Assembly (NCBI GenBank): GCA_024642335.1
Contig: JAHEBH010000022.1
Span: forward strand, 1 to 38,863
Direction: 5' to 3'
DNA: 38,863 nucleotides
DNA from: Erythrobacter sp.
GTDB taxonomy: Bacteria; Pseudomonadota; Alphaproteobacteria; Sphingomonadales; Sphingomonadaceae
The notes below the pieces were generated by a model, which saw nothing but the letters and a program-made list of their open reading frames with translations, was not told the DNA's origin and ran no database searches. Of the stretch, positions 24,780-34,798 are shown in pieces (position 1 is the stretch's first letter; each line of letters begins with the position of its first letter). The translations under genes and the position numbers were made by a program.

Positions 24780-25391
24780 TTGGCTTTCGAACTCTTGCCC
24801 TTGCCCTATGACAATGAAGCTCTTGCCCCGGCAATTACCGCGGAGACGCTGAGCTTTCACCACGGCAAGCATCATCAGGCCTATGTCGACAAGATGAATG
24901 CGGCGATCGCGGGGACGGAGCTGGACGGCAAGAGCCTGGAAGAAGTGATCGTTGCGGCGCGCGGTTCCAACGCGGGTCTGTTCAACAATGCCGCGCAGAG
25001 CTGGAACCATGGCTTCTACTGGCTGTCGCTGACGCCTTCCTCCACCGGCCCATCGGGCGATCTGGCGGACAAGATCGATCAGGCTTTCGGCTCGCTCGAA
25101 GAATTCAAGGCCCAGCTGGAAGCACGCGGCGCTGGTCACTTCGCCAGCGGCTGGGTGTGGCTGGCCGAAAAGGATGGCAAGCTCTCCATCGAGGAAACGC
25201 ACGATGGCGATACGCTGGCCGATAGCGGCTTCAACCCGCTGCTGGTGATCGATGTGTGGGAACACGCCTATTACATCGATCATCGCAACGCGCGCCCCGC
25301 CTATCTGAAGGCGGTTGTGAACGACCTTCTGAACTGGGATTTCGCCGCCGACAATCTCGCGCGCGGTTCCGCCTGGACCTATCCGGCCTGA
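24780..25391 (+). CDS. sodB: superoxide dismutase, Fe type
   Basis: This 203-aa cytoplasmic enzyme dismutates superoxide. Metal ligands are H27, H77, D158 and H162 (the last two in DVWEH). Q73 in NNAAQSWNH is the glutamine position characteristic of iron enzymes. GHFASGW follows at 119-125. The start is a TTG at 24780 with AAGGA seven bases upstream. No ATG fits the known N-terminus, and upstream sequence in this frame is non-coding shadow of glmM. It ends at a strong hairpin shared with the convergent exported-protein gene. Confidence 0.95.
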   Translation: MAFELLPLPYDNEALAPAITAETLSFHHGKHHQAYVDKMNAAIAGTELDGKSLEEVIVAARGSNAGLFNNAAQSWNHGFYWLSLTPSSTGPSGDLADKIDQAFGSLEEFKAQLEARGAGHFASGWVWLAEKDGKLSIEETHDGDTLADSGFNPLLVIDVWEHAYYIDHRNARPAYLKAVVNDLLNWDFAADNLARGSAWTYPA

Positions 25392-25408
25392 TCGCTTCTG
25401 GGTATGTG

Positions 25409-25452
25409 AAAAGCCCGTCCCGCCGGAATTGGCAGGGCGGGCTTTCGTGTTT
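25409..25452. terminator. hairpin terminator between sodB and a convergent gene
   Basis: AAAGCCCG pairs with CGGGCTTT, with an adjoining CCC/GGG after one unpaired T and an inner GCC/GGC pairing. The arms span roughly 25410-25445. A weak T-rich run follows. The position between two convergent stops supports a bidirectional terminator. Confidence 0.7.
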
Positions 25453-25467
25453 CTGCAGCTTCAGGTT

Positions 25468-25968
25468 TCAGCCGATCGGATTCGCGCTGTCCCCGCAACT
25501 CTCGAAGATGCGGTTGATGGCATCACTCGCGCCGGTCACGGTAAAGCTCATGCGGATCTCCGGACCGTCTTCCCGATCCAGCCAGATCGTCAGCTCATTG
25601 GCATCCACCATCGGGTTAAGAAGGAGGGGCAGTGTGCTCTCGCGCCGGTTATTGAGGGCGATTGCTGTGTTGGGGTGGAAGCGCCAACGCGTATCGATGA
25701 TGCGCCCGCCGTCAAACTGTAACCGCACATCGCGCGCCGGTGGCCGTTGTTGCGGTCTGGCAAGCGGTTCGGGTGAATGGACCGCCGCAAACACCTTGTT
25801 GTCGCCACTCTCGTCACATTTGAGGATCAGCTGTTGGCCTTCGGCATTGGCTACGCCTGCCTGCAACACTCCGTTTTCGCCTTCAAAATAGCCCCAGCCC
25901 GACGTTTGGGCATGTGCAGAACCCGCAATCAGGGCTGCGGCTCCAGCTGCCAAGATCATTGCTCGCAT
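25468..25968 (-). CDS. exported protein of unknown function
   Basis: This 166-aa protein has a clear Sec signal peptide. A basic start is followed by a hydrophobic core and the AHA site, with cleavage after residue 20 just before QTSGWG. The mature part is beta-rich, with a WGYFEGENGVLQAGV start and two cysteines that could form a disulfide (in ILKCDES and FESCGDS). I do not recognise a specific family; a distant resemblance to IalB-type periplasmic proteins is only a guess. GGAAA lies eight bases before the chosen ATG. It is divergent from modA, across a 127-base region. Confidence 0.72.
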   Translation of the reverse strand: MRAMILAAGAAALIAGSAHAQTSGWGYFEGENGVLQAGVANAEGQQLILKCDESGDNKVFAAVHSPEPLARPQQRPPARDVRLQFDGGRIIDTRWRFHPNTAIALNNRRESTLPLLLNPMVDANELTIWLDREDGPEIRMSFTVTGASDAINRIFESCGDSANPIG

Positions 25969-26066
25969 GGCGTCTTTTCCAGTCAACTTTTGTCTCCCTT
26001 GCCTGGACAGGTAGACTATCGTCCTGATCACGAATGGCAATGGCAAGCTTTCCGGAGGCTGGACCT

Positions 26067-26088
26067 GCTATAGTTCGCTGTATATAGC
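26067..26088. promoter_or_regulatory. ModE-box-like operator upstream of modABC
   Basis: GCTATAGT, six bases, then TATATAGC form an inverted repeat with the 8-N6-8 layout of the ModE recognition site (GCTATATA-N6-TATATAGC type). It ends seven bases before the modA GTG and overlaps a TATAGT -10-like hexamer. Molybdate-bound ModE would block transcription there. No modE gene is in the window. Confidence 0.6.
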
Positions 26089-26095
26089 ATGCGAC

Positions 26096-26878
26096 GTGAT
26101 CAGAACCATCCGCACTGCCATTTCCGGTCTTGCCCTTATACTGCTGTTGGCTTCCTGCACGGTGCAGGAGGAGCGCGGCCCGGTCGTGCTCGCCGCGTCC
26201 AGCCTTACGCAAGTGCTGGAAGAGGTCGCCGATGTCTGGGAGCAGCAGGGAAATCCCCGGCCAGCCCTTTCCTTCGCAGGATCGGCATCGCTCGCCCGGC
26301 AAGTGCAGGCAGGTGCGCCGGCGGACATCTTTGTCTCGGCGGACGAACAATGGATGGACTGGCTGGACGAGCGAGGGCTGATCGACGCCGACAGTCGCCG
26401 CGTCGTCCTCGGCAATGAGCTGGTGTTGGTCGCCCGCAAGGGTCTCGAACCGGAGGGGGCCTATCGCGAATCTCCCGCCGTGCTGATCGGGCACGCGCGA
26501 TTTGCCATGGGTGACCCAGATAGCGTCCCGGCGGGGCGCTATGCGCGGGAGGCACTCCAGAGCATGGGCCAATGGGATGTGCTTCAGACACAAGCCGTGC
26601 TGACAGACAGCGTGCGCGGCGCGCTTGCCCTCGTCGAACGGGGAGAGGTGGACTACGCCATCGTCTATGCGACCGACCAGCTTGCCATGAAGAGTGGCCG
26701 CCTGGCAGGTCGCTTTCCCGCGAATGTCCACACGCCGATCACTTATGCGATTGCCCGGCTTGCTACTTCGGAAAACGCGGACACAGAGGCATTCCTGCAA
26801 TTCCTTTCCGGCAAGGAAGCAAGTGCCATTTTCCGGTCTGCGGGCTTCCTGCTGCGCGAAGGGTGCGCGGCATGCTGA
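26096..26878 (+). CDS. modA: molybdate ABC transporter substrate-binding protein, apparently a lipoprotein
   Basis: This 260-aa type II periplasmic binding protein matches ModA. It has AASSLTQVLEEVA (first oxyanion site), FAGSASLARQV, GAPADIFVSAD, a GDPDSVPAGRYARE block and VDYAIVYATD. Its N-terminus carries a lipobox LASC with Cys21, so it is probably lipid anchored, whereas most Gram-negative ModA proteins are soluble. The start is a GTG with no obvious Shine-Dalgarno, directly downstream of the ModE-like box. It is followed by modB with a seven-base overlap. Confidence 0.93.
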   Translation: MIRTIRTAISGLALILLLASCTVQEERGPVVLAASSLTQVLEEVADVWEQQGNPRPALSFAGSASLARQVQAGAPADIFVSADEQWMDWLDERGLIDADSRRVVLGNELVLVARKGLEPEGAYRESPAVLIGHARFAMGDPDSVPAGRYAREALQSMGQWDVLQTQAVLTDSVRGALALVERGEVDYAIVYATDQLAMKSGRLAGRFPANVHTPITYAIARLATSENADTEAFLQFLSGKEASAIFRSAGFLLREGCAAC

Positions 26879-27564
26879 GCGAACTCGAATGGGCAGTGGT
26901 GGGCCTCTCGCTCAAGGTCAGCCTGGCGGCAGTGCTGCTGACCCTGCCGGTCGCCTATGGGCTGGCGTGGCTGCTCGCGCGCAGGCGCTTTCCGGGAATC
27001 GTCCTGCTCGACGCGTTGGTGCATCTTCCGTTGGTTGTGCCGCCTGTGGTCACCGGCTGGCTATTACTGGTGCTTTTCGGTCGCAACGGCACCATTGGCG
27101 CGTGGCTGGAAAGTGCGTTCGGCATCACGCTGGTTTTCAACTGGACGGGGGCCGCGCTCGCGGCGGCGGTCATGGCCCTGCCGCTGATGGTGCGGGCCAT
27201 GCGCCTGTCGATCGAAGCGGTGGACCGCAGGCTGGTCGATGCGGCGCGCAGCCTTGGCGCTAATCGCTGGCGGGCGTTTGCCACCATCACCTTGCCCTTG
27301 AGCATGCCGGGCATTGCCGCAGGGGCAACACTCGGATTTGCGCGATCCCTGGGCGAATTCGGCGCGACGATCACCTTCGCTTCCAACCTTGCAGGCCAGA
27401 CGCGCACGCTTCCGCTGGCGATCTATTCGGGGCTGCAGGTGCCCGGCGCAGAGGAGCAGGTGGCGCGGCTCGCAGTGATATCGATCCTGCTTTCGCTGGC
27501 GGCCCTGCTGTTGTCCGAATGGCTGGTGCGGCGATCCGCAGGGAGGCGCGCGCATGTTCTTTGA
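26872..27564 (+). CDS. modB: molybdate ABC transporter permease
   Basis: This 230-aa inner-membrane permease has about five to six helices. The EAA loop that docks the ATPase lies near 120 (EAVDRRLVDAARSLGANRW). The SLGEFGATITFASN signature is typical of ModB. The ATG at 26872 lies within the last codons of modA, and the 3' end overlaps modC by 11 bases. Long upstream frames inside modA are shadows. Confidence 0.93.
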   Translation: MLSELEWAVVGLSLKVSLAAVLLTLPVAYGLAWLLARRRFPGIVLLDALVHLPLVVPPVVTGWLLLVLFGRNGTIGAWLESAFGITLVFNWTGAALAAAVMALPLMVRAMRLSIEAVDRRLVDAARSLGANRWRAFATITLPLSMPGIAAGATLGFARSLGEFGATITFASNLAGQTRTLPLAIYSGLQVPGAEEQVARLAVISILLSLAALLLSEWLVRRSAGRRAHVL

Positions 27565-28177
27565 GATCAGCCTGCGCCACCGCATCGGCGACCGGGAGCT
27601 GGTCTTCGATCTTGCCAGCGATGAGCCGCTGACTGCCATTGTCGGAGTGTCCGGCGCGGGCAAGACCACCATACTCAACTGCGTTGCAGGACTGCTCCGC
27701 CCTGATGAGGGGCGCATTGCAATCGCGGGCGAGACGTTGTTCGACAATGCTTCAGGAGTGGATATTCCGCCCGAAAAGCGCCGTGCGGGCTATGTTTTCC
27801 AGGATGCTCGCCTGTTCCCGCACATGAAAGTCGCCGCCAACCTTGCCTATGGCGAGAAACTGGCGCGGGGCGGGGACCGGTGGATCAGCCGCGACAGGGT
27901 GATCGACCTGCTGGGCATCGGCAATCTGCTGGCACGCTATCCCGCCAACTTGTCGGGCGGGGAGGTGCGCCGCGTGGCGATAGGCCGGGCGCTGCTGTCA
28001 GGCCCGCGATTCCTGCTGCTGGATGAGCCGATGGCCTCGCTCGATGCCGGACGTGCGGAGATCATGCGACAGCTTATCGAGCAGATCCGCGACGAGCTTG
28101 CTCTGCCGACGCTGCTTGTCAGCCATGACCGGGCAGAGGTGGAAAGGCTGGCGGGGCGGGTGGTCAGCCTCGACTGA
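27554..28177 (+). CDS. modC: molybdate ABC transporter ATP-binding protein, short form without a Mop/TOBE domain
   Basis: This 207-aa ABC ATPase has Walker A GVSGAGKT (31-38), Q-loop Q83, signature LSGGE (133-137), Walker B FLLLDEP (153-159) and a switch His in VSHDRAEV. Typical ModC is about 350 aa, with a C-terminal TOBE/Mop domain that senses oxyanion. Here the protein stops right after the ATPase core, so that domain is missing. The frame is intact, and modC is coupled to modB. It converges on the molybdenum hydroxylase gene with 20 bases between. Confidence 0.9.
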   Translation: MFFEISLRHRIGDRELVFDLASDEPLTAIVGVSGAGKTTILNCVAGLLRPDEGRIAIAGETLFDNASGVDIPPEKRRAGYVFQDARLFPHMKVAANLAYGEKLARGGDRWISRDRVIDLLGIGNLLARYPANLSGGEVRRVAIGRALLSGPRFLLLDEPMASLDAGRAEIMRQLIEQIRDELALPTLLVSHDRAEVERLAGRVVSLD

Positions 28178-28197
28178 CCGTTCCCGCCCGCTTCAGA

Positions 28198-30423
28198 TCA
28201 CACCAGCTTCGCCGTATCGATCGGCAATTCGCGAATGCGCTTGCCTGTCAGGGCGAACAGCGCATTGGTAATGGCCGGGATCACCGGGGGCAGTGCAGGT
28301 TCGCCAAGGCCGGTCGGCGCATAATCCGAAATGACCCATTCCACATGGATCTGCGGCACCGTCGGCATGCGCGGAACCTGGTAATTGTGGAAGTTCGACT
28401 GCTTGGAAGCGCCGCCTTCGATCTCTACCGCCAGCTGCAGGGCCTGACCGATGCCGTCGATGACCGAACCATGGACCTGGTTCATCGCGCCATAGGGATT
28501 GATGATATGGCTGCCCACGTCACCTGCCACCCACACATTGTGTACCAGCACCTGGTTGCGGTCTGACAGGCTGACTTCGGCCACTTCGGCGAAATAGCCC
28601 TGGTGGCTGTAGTAATAGCCAAAGCCCAGTGCATGGCCTTCGGCCACCGGCTTGCCCCAATTGGCCATCCCGGTCGCCTTGGCGGTCACATTGCGCAGCC
28701 GCTGCGGATCGAAGCCGGGGGCAAAGCCGCCAAATCCGAAAGCGCCTTCCTGCTTGTCCTCCCCTGCGACAATCTCGTTGAGCAAGGTGGGCAGGTCCTT
28801 GCCCTGTGCATGTGCAACTTCGTCCAGGAAGCTTTGCATGACATAGGCCATGGCATTGGATGTCGGTGCTCGCAGAGCTCCCATGGGAACCGAGGTGCGC
28901 ATCTTGCTCTGGGCAAAGCGCAGGTTCTCCACGTGGTTGGCAGGAAATTCGGTTGCCGACATGGTTGCCGGGTTGAACCCGCCTGCTGGGCCCAGGTTGA
29001 AGGTGACGAAATGGTCGGCCCAGCCGGTGATCTTGCCGCTTTCATTCCAAGCGGCGCTCAACTTGTGCCAGCCTGCAGGGCGATAGTAATCGGTGCGGAC
29101 GTCGTCCTCGCGGCTCCAGATCAACTGCACGGGGGTTCCGGGCATCTGCTTGGCGATGGCGGCCACCTGCACCATGTAATCGTTCATCAGCCGTCGGCCA
29201 AAACCGCCACCCATGCGGGTGAGGTGCACCGTCACCTTGTCCGGCGCCACGCCCAGGTAATTGGCAACGGACATTTGTCCGTTCATCGGCAGCTGGGTTG
29301 GCGCCCACATTTCCATGCGCCCGTCTTCGTGCATCAGCGCCGTGCAGTTCATCGGCTCCATCGGCACGTGGGCGAGGAAGGGATAGTGGTATTCGGCTTC
29401 CAGCGTGCCCGATGCAGCAGCGAAGGCAGCATCGACATCGCCCTTGGAGGCAAAGACTTCCTCCGGCTGGCCTTCGGCCATCAGCCTGCGGGCGGTTTCA
29501 TCGTATTTGGCGGTCGAATGATCGGCCCATTCACCGTTGTCCCATTGCACGTCCAGCTTGGCGCGCGCCTTGTTGGCGAGCCACCAGTTGCTGGCAATCA
29601 CGGCCACGCCGTCCACCAGTTCCTGGATGTTGCCATTGCCTTCCACGATGAAGGCATCAATCACGCCATGCTCCGCCTTGGCGGCATCGAGATTGGCGGA
29701 GACGATCTTCGCACCGAAAACGGGTGAGCGCTCATAAGCGGCATAGACCATGCCGGGAAGCTGGGTGTCGACACCGAAGATCGGTTCGCCGCGAACGATC
29801 CTGGGGCTGTCGATCCCGCCAATGGCGCGCCCGATGATGCGGAAATCGGCGGCATCCTTCAACGGCACCGAGCGCAGGTCCGGAACGGGCGTATGGCTGG
29901 CCTCTTCCGCCAGTTCGCCAAAGGTTGCACGGCGGCCTGATGCGGCATGCACAACCACGCTCGGCTCGGTGGAAAGCTCGGAAATGTCGACGCCCCAGCG
30001 CAAGGCGGCGGCCTGCAGCAGCATCTGGCGTGCAGCCGCGCCCGCCTGGCGCATCGGCAGCCAGTTCATCGGCGTTGCCGTGCTGCCGCCGGCGATCTGC
30101 GCGCCATATCTGGCCATGTCGAGATCACCCTGCTGGATGCTGATCAGGTCCCAGTCGGCATCCAGTTCCTCGGCAATCAGCATGGGCAGCATGGTCTTGA
30201 TGCCCTGGCCGATCTCGGGGTTCTTGCCGATCATGGTGATCGAGTTGTCCGGGTGGATGGTGATGAAGGCGTTGAGCTCTGCCGGTGCCCCCTGCCCCAG
30301 GGCCTTCGCGGCCATGGGCATGGTGGCGGCGATCGCCATGCCGCCGCCGACGATGGCGGACACCTTGAAGAAGGTGCGGCGGCTCAGTTCGGGGCCAGTG
30401 GCCATGGTTGCGGTGTCAGACAT
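28198..30423 (-). CDS. xanthine dehydrogenase family molybdopterin-binding subunit (isoquinoline 1-oxidoreductase beta-like)
   Basis: This 741-aa protein is the large molybdenum-cofactor subunit of a hydroxylase that inserts water-derived oxygen into an N-heterocycle or aldehyde. It begins with a Tat signal (SRRTFFK at 14-20 and a hydrophobic stretch to about 42), so the enzyme is periplasmic. MoCo motifs include GGGFGRR and the catalytic Glu708 in GLGEPALPP. The ATG at 30423 overlaps the small-subunit stop by eight bases. There is no FAD subunit, as in the IorAB type, which passes electrons to a cytochrome. The substrate is unknown. Confidence 0.92.
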   Translation of the reverse strand: MSDTATMATGPELSRRTFFKVSAIVGGGMAIAATMPMAAKALGQGAPAELNAFITIHPDNSITMIGKNPEIGQGIKTMLPMLIAEELDADWDLISIQQGDLDMARYGAQIAGGSTATPMNWLPMRQAGAAARQMLLQAAALRWGVDISELSTEPSVVVHAASGRRATFGELAEEASHTPVPDLRSVPLKDAADFRIIGRAIGGIDSPRIVRGEPIFGVDTQLPGMVYAAYERSPVFGAKIVSANLDAAKAEHGVIDAFIVEGNGNIQELVDGVAVIASNWWLANKARAKLDVQWDNGEWADHSTAKYDETARRLMAEGQPEEVFASKGDVDAAFAAASGTLEAEYHYPFLAHVPMEPMNCTALMHEDGRMEMWAPTQLPMNGQMSVANYLGVAPDKVTVHLTRMGGGFGRRLMNDYMVQVAAIAKQMPGTPVQLIWSREDDVRTDYYRPAGWHKLSAAWNESGKITGWADHFVTFNLGPAGGFNPATMSATEFPANHVENLRFAQSKMRTSVPMGALRAPTSNAMAYVMQSFLDEVAHAQGKDLPTLLNEIVAGEDKQEGAFGFGGFAPGFDPQRLRNVTAKATGMANWGKPVAEGHALGFGYYYSHQGYFAEVAEVSLSDRNQVLVHNVWVAGDVGSHIINPYGAMNQVHGSVIDGIGQALQLAVEIEGGASKQSNFHNYQVPRMPTVPQIHVEWVISDYAPTGLGEPALPPVIPAITNALFALTGKRIRELPIDTAKLV

Positions 30424-30886
30424 TCGCAGTGTCCTCCCTTGCGACCTGGGCAATGGCCGAATGGATCCGCTTGTAGCAGGCGCAGCGGCAGATATTGCCG
30501 CGCATGGCATTGTCGATATCCTCGTCGCTGGGATCGGGATTGGCGTTGAGCAGCGCCGTGGCCGTCATCAGCTGGCCTGCCTGGCAATAGCCGCACTGCA
30601 TCACGTCCGTATCGAGCCATGCCTGCTGCAAGGCCTTGCCGACCGGCGTATCGCCCAGCGATTCAACGGTCGAAACCTTGCGGTCGCCAATCGCGCCAAC
30701 AGGCAGGGAGCATGACCGGGTGGCCACACCATCCAGATGCACCGTGCAGGCGCCGCACATGCCGATACCGCAGCCGAACTTGGTGCCGGTCATGCCCAGT
30801 TCCTGGCGCAAGACCCACAGCAGGGGCATGTCCTCCGGCGCGTCAATCTCGCGCGTTTCACCGTTGATCGTGACCTGGAAGGCCAT
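30416..30886 (-). CDS. (2Fe-2S)-binding small subunit of the molybdenum hydroxylase
   Basis: This 156-aa protein has two [2Fe-2S] sites. The plant-ferredoxin type uses C39, C44, C47 and C59, and the second uses C98, C101, C133 and C135. This is the standard layout of the alpha subunit of IorAB-type enzymes. It has no export signal and probably travels with the Tat-tagged large subunit. AGGAG lies six bases before the ATG. It is the first gene of a two-gene operon, divergent from the oxoprolinase gene. Confidence 0.94.
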   Translation of the reverse strand: MAFQVTINGETREIDAPEDMPLLWVLRQELGMTGTKFGCGIGMCGACTVHLDGVATRSCSLPVGAIGDRKVSTVESLGDTPVGKALQQAWLDTDVMQCGYCQAGQLMTATALLNANPDPSDEDIDNAMRGNICRCACYKRIHSAIAQVAREDTANV

Positions 30887-31038
30887 GCTGTTCTCCTAAT
30901 GCAGATCCCTAAGTCACCTGCATCGGGCAGGCGCTGATGGTAGGAAACTAACCGTTCAACCCCATCCTGCCAAGTGTGCGAAGCCATCTCGTTTGCAACA
31001 AATTGTCGCGGGGGCACCAATGATGCATAGGGCCGCGC

Positions 31039-34000
31039 ATGAGCGCTGGAAAATGGCATTTCTGGATCGATCGGGGTGGCACGTTTACCGATGTCGTGGC
31101 CCTGCACCCCGATGGCAGGGTGGAAACGGCAAAGCTGCTCTCCGAAAACCCGGCGCAATATGACGATGCCGCCGTCGCCGCGATCCGGCAATTGACGGGT
31201 ATCGCGCAAGGGCCGCTGCCGCCCGCCGACATCCGCATCGGCACCACGGTAGCCACCAATGCCCTGCTCGAACGCAAGGGCGAACCGGTGTTGCTGGCCA
31301 TCACACGCGGGTTTGGCGACGCGCTGGCCATCGGCACGCAGGAGCGGCCGGACATCTTTGCGCGCAAGATCGTGAAGCCCGAACCGCTGCCCGCAGAGGT
31401 GCTGGAAGTGGATGAACGGGTTGGGGCGGATGGCACGGTGTATCAACGGCTGGATCAAGATGCAGCACGTGCCGGAATGCAGGCGGCATTCGACCGGGGA
31501 CTGCCCGCTATCGCCATCGTGCTGATGCATGGCTGGAAATTCTCTGCGCATGAAAAAGAACTTGCCCGCATTGCCGAGGAGGTGGGCTTCACCGAAATAG
31601 CTGTCAGCCACCGCGTCAGCCCCTTGGCTAGGTTGATCGGACGGGCGGACACGACCTGCGTCGATGCCTATCTCTCGCCGGTTCTGGCATGCTATGTCGC
31701 AGGCCTGACGGCGGCGCTGGGCGATGGGCAGACACCGCTGTTCATGCAGAGCAATGGCGGGCTGGTTGCGGCGGAATATTTGCGCGGCAAGGATGCGATC
31801 CTCTCCGGCCCTGCAGGCGGTATCGTGGGCATGGCAGAGACGAGCAGGCGTGCCGGTTTCGACCGCGCCATCGGTTTCGACATGGGCGGGACCTCCACCG
31901 ATGTTTCGCTCTTCGCCGGTTCATACGAACGCGATACCGATAACCGTGTGGCAGGCGTGCGCGTGCGCAGCCCGATGATGCGCATCCATACGGTCGCTGC
32001 GGGCGGAGGCTCTGTCTGCCGTTTCGATGGCGCGCGCTTCCTGGTCGGGCCGGAAAGTGCGGGCGCGCAGCCGGGGCCAGCCTGTTACCGGCAAGGCGGC
32101 CCGCTGACGGTGACCGATTGCAACCTCATTCTCGGCAAACTCCAGCCCGATCACTTCCCAGCCGTTTTCGGTCCCGGTGCGGACCAGAAACTTGATCGCG
32201 CAATGGCTCTCAAACGCATGCAAGAGGTGCTCAAAGGCGTAGAAGGGGCCTCAGGCGAGGCAATGAGTGCCGAACAGGCCGCTGAAGGCTTCATCGCCAT
32301 TGCCGTTGCCAATATGGCCAATGCCATCCGCGCCGTTTCGGTGGCCAAGGGGCACGATATGGCGCATTTCGCGCTCAATTGCTTTGGCGGGGCGGGCGGG
32401 CAGCATGCCTGCCTCGTGGCCGATGCTCTGGGGATCGAGACGGTGCTGGTCCACCCGCTGTCGGGCGTGCTCTCTGCCTATGGCATGGGCCTCGCCGACC
32501 GCAGCGAAACGCGCGAGGGGACGCTGCAATTGCCGCTGGCTGATGGTGATGCAGACGCCATCGCCGGGGCATGCCGCAAGCTGGCCGAAGAAGCCGCGGA
32601 GGCGTTGCGTGGGCAGGGCGTTGGTGTGGGCGCGATCCTGCTCCGGCAGGAAGCGCATATTCGGCCCGAAGGCGGTGACAGTACGATTGCCGTTCCATTC
32701 GGCTCGCTGGAGGAGATGCGCTCCTCCTTCGTCGCCGAGCACCGCAAGCGCTTCGGCTATGACAGCGATGCCAAGCTGGTGGTCGAGAGCCTGCGGGTCG
32801 ATGCGGTGTCACCCACCGAACATGGCGGCTCGCTAAATTTTGCGTCGACCGGCTCGACTGTTGCACCCGGCTCCCAGGCTTGCTGCCATATGGCTGGCGA
32901 GGACCGCACCTGCCCGGTGATCGAGCGTAATGCTCTGCCGCAAGGATCGGTCCTCACCGGACCTCTGTTGGTGATCGACCCAGTCGCAACGCTGGTGGTT
33001 GAACCCGGCTGGCAGGTGGAAGTGCGCGGGGAAGGCATGCTCGTGCTTACCCGGCAGGGCGAGAAGCGGGAAGAGCAGGTCTCCACCCAGGTCGATCCTG
33101 TTCGCCTCGAAATCTTCGGCGGGCTGTTCATGGCGATTGCCGAGGAGATGGGCGGGGCGCTGCAGCATTCGGCGCGTTCGGTGAACATCCGCGAGCGGCT
33201 CGATTTCTCCTGCGCGATCTTCGACGCCGCTGGCAAGCTCATCGCCAACGCGCCGCATATGCCGGTGCATCTGGGCAGCATGGGTGACAGCGTTCGCGCG
33301 GTGATCTCAAGACATGGCACGACGATGCTCGATGGCGATGCCTATGCTCTCAACGCACCCTATCAAGGCGGCACCCATCTGCCCGATATCACCGTGGTGC
33401 GACCCGTCTTTGTCGAGGGAAATGACAAGCCCGCGTTCTACACAGCCGCGCGCGGGCACCATGCCGATATCGGCGGTATCGCGCCCGGGTCGATGCCATC
33501 CGGCAGCACCGCGATCGAGGAAGAGGGCGTGGTGCTCGACAGTGTGCCACTGGTGCGCGCGGGCAGATTCCTGGGCGAAGAATTGCGCGAGGCCCTCACG
33601 ACCGGCCCGTACCCCGCTCGCAATGTCGAGCAGAACCTCGCCGATCTGTCAGCGCAAGTCGCCGCCTGCCAACGTGGTGCGACGCGGCTGCTGGAAATGG
33701 CTGGAACCTACGGCAGCGATGTGGTGGCCGCCTATATGGCGCACCTGCTCGATTACGCCGAAGGCGCCGCGCGCAAGGTGCTGGCCAAGCTTTCGGACGG
33801 GTCTCGCACGGTCAATTTCGACGATGGCGCGCAGATCGCTGTCTCGATCAAAGTGGATCGCAGTGCTGGCGCAGCCTTGATCGATTTCACCGGCACCAGC
33901 GTGCAGCAGCCGAACAATTTCAACGCTCCGTCATCGGTTGTGCGCGCCGCCTGCCTCTATGCCATCCGCTGTCTTTCCGACCTGCCGGTACCGCTCAATG

Positions 34001-34620
34001 ACGGATTCCTGCGGCCCGTCACCATCCGCATTCCCGAAGGCTCGATGCTCGCGCCCGAATATCCGGCGGCGGTGGTCGCGGGCAATGTCGAGACCAGCCA
34101 GATGGTCACCGATGCGCTGATGGGAGCGATGGGGGCAATGGCTGCCAGCCAGGGGACGATGAACAACTTCACCTTCGGCGATGCCCGCCACCAGTATTAC
34201 GAGACGATCGCGGGCGGTGCAGGAGCAGGCCCCGGTTTCGGCGGCGCCGATGCGGTGCAGACGCATATGACCAACAGCCGCCTGACCGATCCGGAAATCC
34301 TCGAAATGCGCTTCCCCGTTCTGGTGGAGGAATTTGCTGTCCGTCGCGGCTCTGGCGGCGAAGGCCAATGGCGCGGTGGCGATGGAGCGACACGCCGCAT
34401 CCGCTTCCTCGAACCCATGCAGGCCAACATCCTTTCCGGCAGGCGCAAGCAGGCACCTTTCGGCCTGTCCGGCGGGGGAGATGGTGCCTGCGGTAGCAAC
34501 CGCATCCATCGGCGCGATGGCAGAACTCAGCATCTTCCCGCGACCGCTTCGGCCAAGCTGGAAGCCGGCGATGTCTTGGCCATCGAAACGCCCGGAGGCG
34601 GAGGGTTCGGCAAAGCATGA
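31039..34620 (+). CDS. fused hydantoinase A/B, 5-oxoprolinase-type ATP-dependent hydrolase
   Basis: This 1193-aa protein joins a HyuA/oxoprolinase N-terminal half with a HyuB half starting near [14 protein letters not shown] (about residue 690). The HyuA half has [34 protein letters not shown] and [14 protein letters not shown]. The HyuB half shows [23 protein letters not shown] and [13 protein letters not shown]. Full-length enzymes open 5-oxoproline or hydantoin-type rings with ATP hydrolysis. An AGGG six bases before the ATG supports the start. It is divergent from the molybdenum hydroxylase, which hints at a shared heterocycle route, but house-keeping 5-oxoproline recycling is equally possible. 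Confidence 0.93.
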   Translation: MSAGKWHFWIDRGGTFTDVVALHPDGRVETAKLLSENPAQYDDAAVAAIRQLTGIAQGPLPPADIRIGTTVATNALLERKGEPVLLAITRGFGDALAIGTQERPDIFARKIVKPEPLPAEVLEVDERVGADGTVYQRLDQDAARAGMQAAFDRGLPAIAIVLMHGWKFSAHEKELARIAEEVGFTEIAVSHRVSPLARLIGRADTTCVDAYLSPVLACYVAGLTAALGDGQTPLFMQSNGGLVAAEYLRGKDAILSGPAGGIVGMAETSRRAGFDRAIGFDMGGTSTDVSLFAGSYERDTDNRVAGVRVRSPMMRIHTVAAGGGSVCRFDGARFLVGPESAGAQPGPACYRQGGPLTVTDCNLILGKLQPDHFPAVFGPGADQKLDRAMALKRMQEVLKGVEGASGEAMSAEQAAEGFIAIAVANMANAIRAVSVAKGHDMAHFALNCFGGAGGQHACLVADALGIETVLVHPLSGVLSAYGMGLADRSETREGTLQLPLADGDADAIAGACRKLAEEAAEALRGQGVGVGAILLRQEAHIRPEGGDSTIAVPFGSLEEMRSSFVAEHRKRFGYDSDAKLVVESLRVDAVSPTEHGGSLNFASTGSTVAPGSQACCHMAGEDRTCPVIERNALPQGSVLTGPLLVIDPVATLVVEPGWQVEVRGEGMLVLTRQGEKREEQVSTQVDPVRLEIFGGLFMAIAEEMGGALQHSARSVNIRERLDFSCAIFDAAGKLIANAPHMPVHLGSMGDSVRAVISRHGTTMLDGDAYALNAPYQGGTHLPDITVVRPVFVEGNDKPAFYTAARGHHADIGGIAPGSMPSGSTAIEEEGVVLDSVPLVRAGRFLGEELREALTTGPYPARNVEQNLADLSAQVAACQRGATRLLEMAGTYGSDVVAAYMAHLLDYAEGAARKVLAKLSDGSRTVNFDDGAQIAVSIKVDRSAGAALIDFTGTSVQQPNNFNAPSSVVRAACLYAIRCLSDLPVPLNDGFLRPVTIRIPEGSMLAPEYPAAVVAGNVETSQMVTDALMGAMGAMAASQGTMNNFTFGDARHQYYETIAGGAGAGPGFGGADAVQTHMTNSRLTDPEILEMRFPVLVEEFAVRRGSGGEGQWRGGDGATRRIRFLEPMQANILSGRRKQAPFGLSGGGDGACGSNRIHRRDGRTQHLPATASAKLEAGDVLAIETPGGGGFGKA

Positions 34621-34798
34621 TTTTTGCCGCTGTGCAGACCTGAATCCGGGAATTTCGCCACTCTCCGGGGGCGCTCTATTCGGTGTCCCCGGTTTGAAGG
34701 CGCTACAGGGACATGGATTTGACCCGCGACAAGACCTTTGCTGCTGCCTACGCTACACTGCAAAGCCAGATGGCAAACGCAATGGGAAAGGATATACA

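Noticed and set aside
34665-34692. CCGGGG/CCCCGG hairpin after the oxoprolinase gene
   Set aside because: The six-base stem has a 16-base loop and no T-run, so it is too weak to call a terminator.
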